A stretch of 37,411 nt of DNA. It comes from a bacterium (GTDB lineage: Bacteria > Verrucomicrobiota > Verrucomicrobiia > Limisphaerales > UBA11358). Shown here piece by piece: positions 36,590-37,411 of the stretch. The stretch is taken from positions 1 to 37,411 of the forward strand of contig JAKALA010000041.1 in NCBI GenBank assembly GCA_021813325.1, in the 5' to 3' direction. How positions within the stretch are numbered: the stretch's first letter is position 1; each line of letters starts with the position of its first letter. The notes below the pieces were generated by a model. It searched no databases and was not told the origin of the DNA. It saw nothing but the letters and a program-made list of their open reading frames with translations. The position numbers and the translations under genes are program-made.

Positions 36590-37411
36590 AGGGCGTGTTA
36601 ACACTGATTGACTTCTGGCCCGAAAGCGGTGTTTTTGCGGGGCCTGGAGCCAACCCAAAGCCAGTTTGAACGCATCGCCGATTGCCTGCCGAGCTGGCGC
36701 GGCAACCTGGGCCGGCCCCATTTACAGTTGCTCAACGCCCGGCTGTATGTCGTGGAGCATGGGTGCCAATGGCGCGGTCGGCCAAAGCCTTTTGGCAACT
36801 GGCATGCCATTTACACGCGCATGAACCGCTGGCGCAAGGCGGGCGTTTTGGCTCGGGTGTTTGCTGCGGGCCGAGCAGATTTTGGCCGTTCGCCTCGAGC
36901 GCGTCTGTCTGGACAGCACGGTCATCAAGGTTCATCCCGACGGCACCGGCGCACTAAAAAAACGGCCCGCAAGCCAGCGGGCGCTCCCGCGGCGGTTGCC
37001 CCACCAAGATTCAGCTGGTGGCCGCGCAGGCTCGGTGTGCCTTGATGTTGCAGCTTTCCCCGGGCCAAGCCGGTGATGCGCCGCAGGGACGCGAACTGTT
37101 GCGGGCGGGCGGAACGGCTCCGGCGGGTTGCAAATTAATCCGGGACCGCGCCTTTGAAGGCGATGAAACGCTCGGATTGGCAAGGCAATTGGGCTATACG
37201 CCCGTCGTGCCACCCAACCCCAATCGGCTGAAGCCTTGGGACTATGATCGCGTGGCTTATCGGCGCCGAAATGAAAGCGAACGACGGTTTCGACGGCTCA
37301 AGGCCGATCGCCGGATCTTCTGCCGCTTCGACAAGCTCAACACGCTTTTTACCGGATTCATCGGGTCGGCGCTCATTGTCGAAGCTTTGCAGATTAGTGT
37401 TAATACGCCCT
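36590..37411 (+). mobile_element. IS427-type IS5-family insertion sequence reaching the window end
   Basis: Left terminal repeat AGGGCGTGTTAACACTGAT (36590-36608) matches the right one, AGGGCGTATTAACACTAAT on the minus strand from 37411, with 17 of 19 identical. The element is 822 bp, the usual size of the IS427 group. The right repeat ends at the very last base of the window, so the right target duplication cannot be seen. The transposase is frameshifted twice. Confidence 0.88.
36608..37411 (+). pseudogene. IS427-type transposase with two frame changes
   Basis: Three frames are needed to read the conserved protein. Frame one (36608 to about 36862, first possible start TTG) gives FERIADCLPSWRGNLGRP, GCQWRGRPKPFGNWHAIYTR and MNRWRKAGVLARVF. 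The next (from about 36864) gives LRAEQILAVRLERVCLDST then VIKVHPDGTGALK with the first catalytic Asp. After a run of seven A at 36956-36962 the third continues NGPQASGRSRGG, KIQLVAAQARCALML, LIRDRAFEGDE (second Asp), RRRNESERRFRRLKADRRI (Glu) and FTGFIGSALIVEALQ. Six A would restore the second join, so that site could be a slippage site, but the first break near 36863 has no slippery sequence. Likely inactive, or sequencing errors at the end of the assembly. Confidence 0.82.

Overview
The window looks like a piece of a PVC-group genome, most likely Verrucomicrobiota. This is inferred, not searched. The clues are many Sec-secreted proteins of unknown role, a DUF5069 gene, RNA polymerase sigma factors fused to membrane domains, a DUF1349-like/TolB propeller fusion and few Shine-Dalgarno sites. 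No rRNA, tRNA or CRISPR array was recognised. Most of the content is ordinary chromosomal housekeeping, broken up by small scars of mobile DNA.

Layout. 1-4481 is an accessory patch: the C-terminal stub of a type I restriction HsdR subunit, two secreted proteins on the minus strand (one with a caspase-like His/Cys pair), a gene-free stretch with two large inverted repeats, and a small gene broken by one missing base. 4482-7988 holds trpA and aroC, divergently transcribed around a 21-bp-spaced direct repeat, and then a TPR protein. 8041-10648 has a DUF5069 gene and a secreted SGNH hydrolase on the minus strand, diverging from a dihydrolipoamide-dehydrogenase-like flavoprotein. 11000-12208 is a complete IS5-family insertion with TTAG target duplications. 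12467-16813 contains two paralogous ECF-type sigma factors, each fused to a multi-pass membrane region, with a TPR protein between them and a shared upstream element. 17039-19714 is a compact minus-strand operon: secreted TIM-barrel isomerase-like protein, DUF1349/TolB propeller protein, DUF167 protein.

19879-22572 carries katG and an FKBP-type prolyl isomerase. An ISL3-family transposase fragment follows at 22652-23084. From 33160 down to 23407 a long minus-strand series encodes a PDZ-less trypsin-like protease, a large exported protein, a TPR plus DUF6263-like protein, purE, a DUF4185-like secreted protein, a beta-carbonic anhydrase, glnS and a GNAT-like protein. RNase D (plus) and an SGNH-like protein (minus) converge at about 34395, where one hairpin covers both stop codons. 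An RlmI-like rRNA methyltransferase follows. The window ends exactly at the right inverted repeat of an IS427-type IS5-family element whose transposase is frameshifted.

The most interesting unit is the pair of membrane-fused sigma factors with their conserved upstream block and no separate anti-sigma gene. Next are the secreted caspase-like protein with its partner and the inverted repeats upstream of the broken small gene. I did not find anything I can defend as a wholly new defence or enzymatic system.
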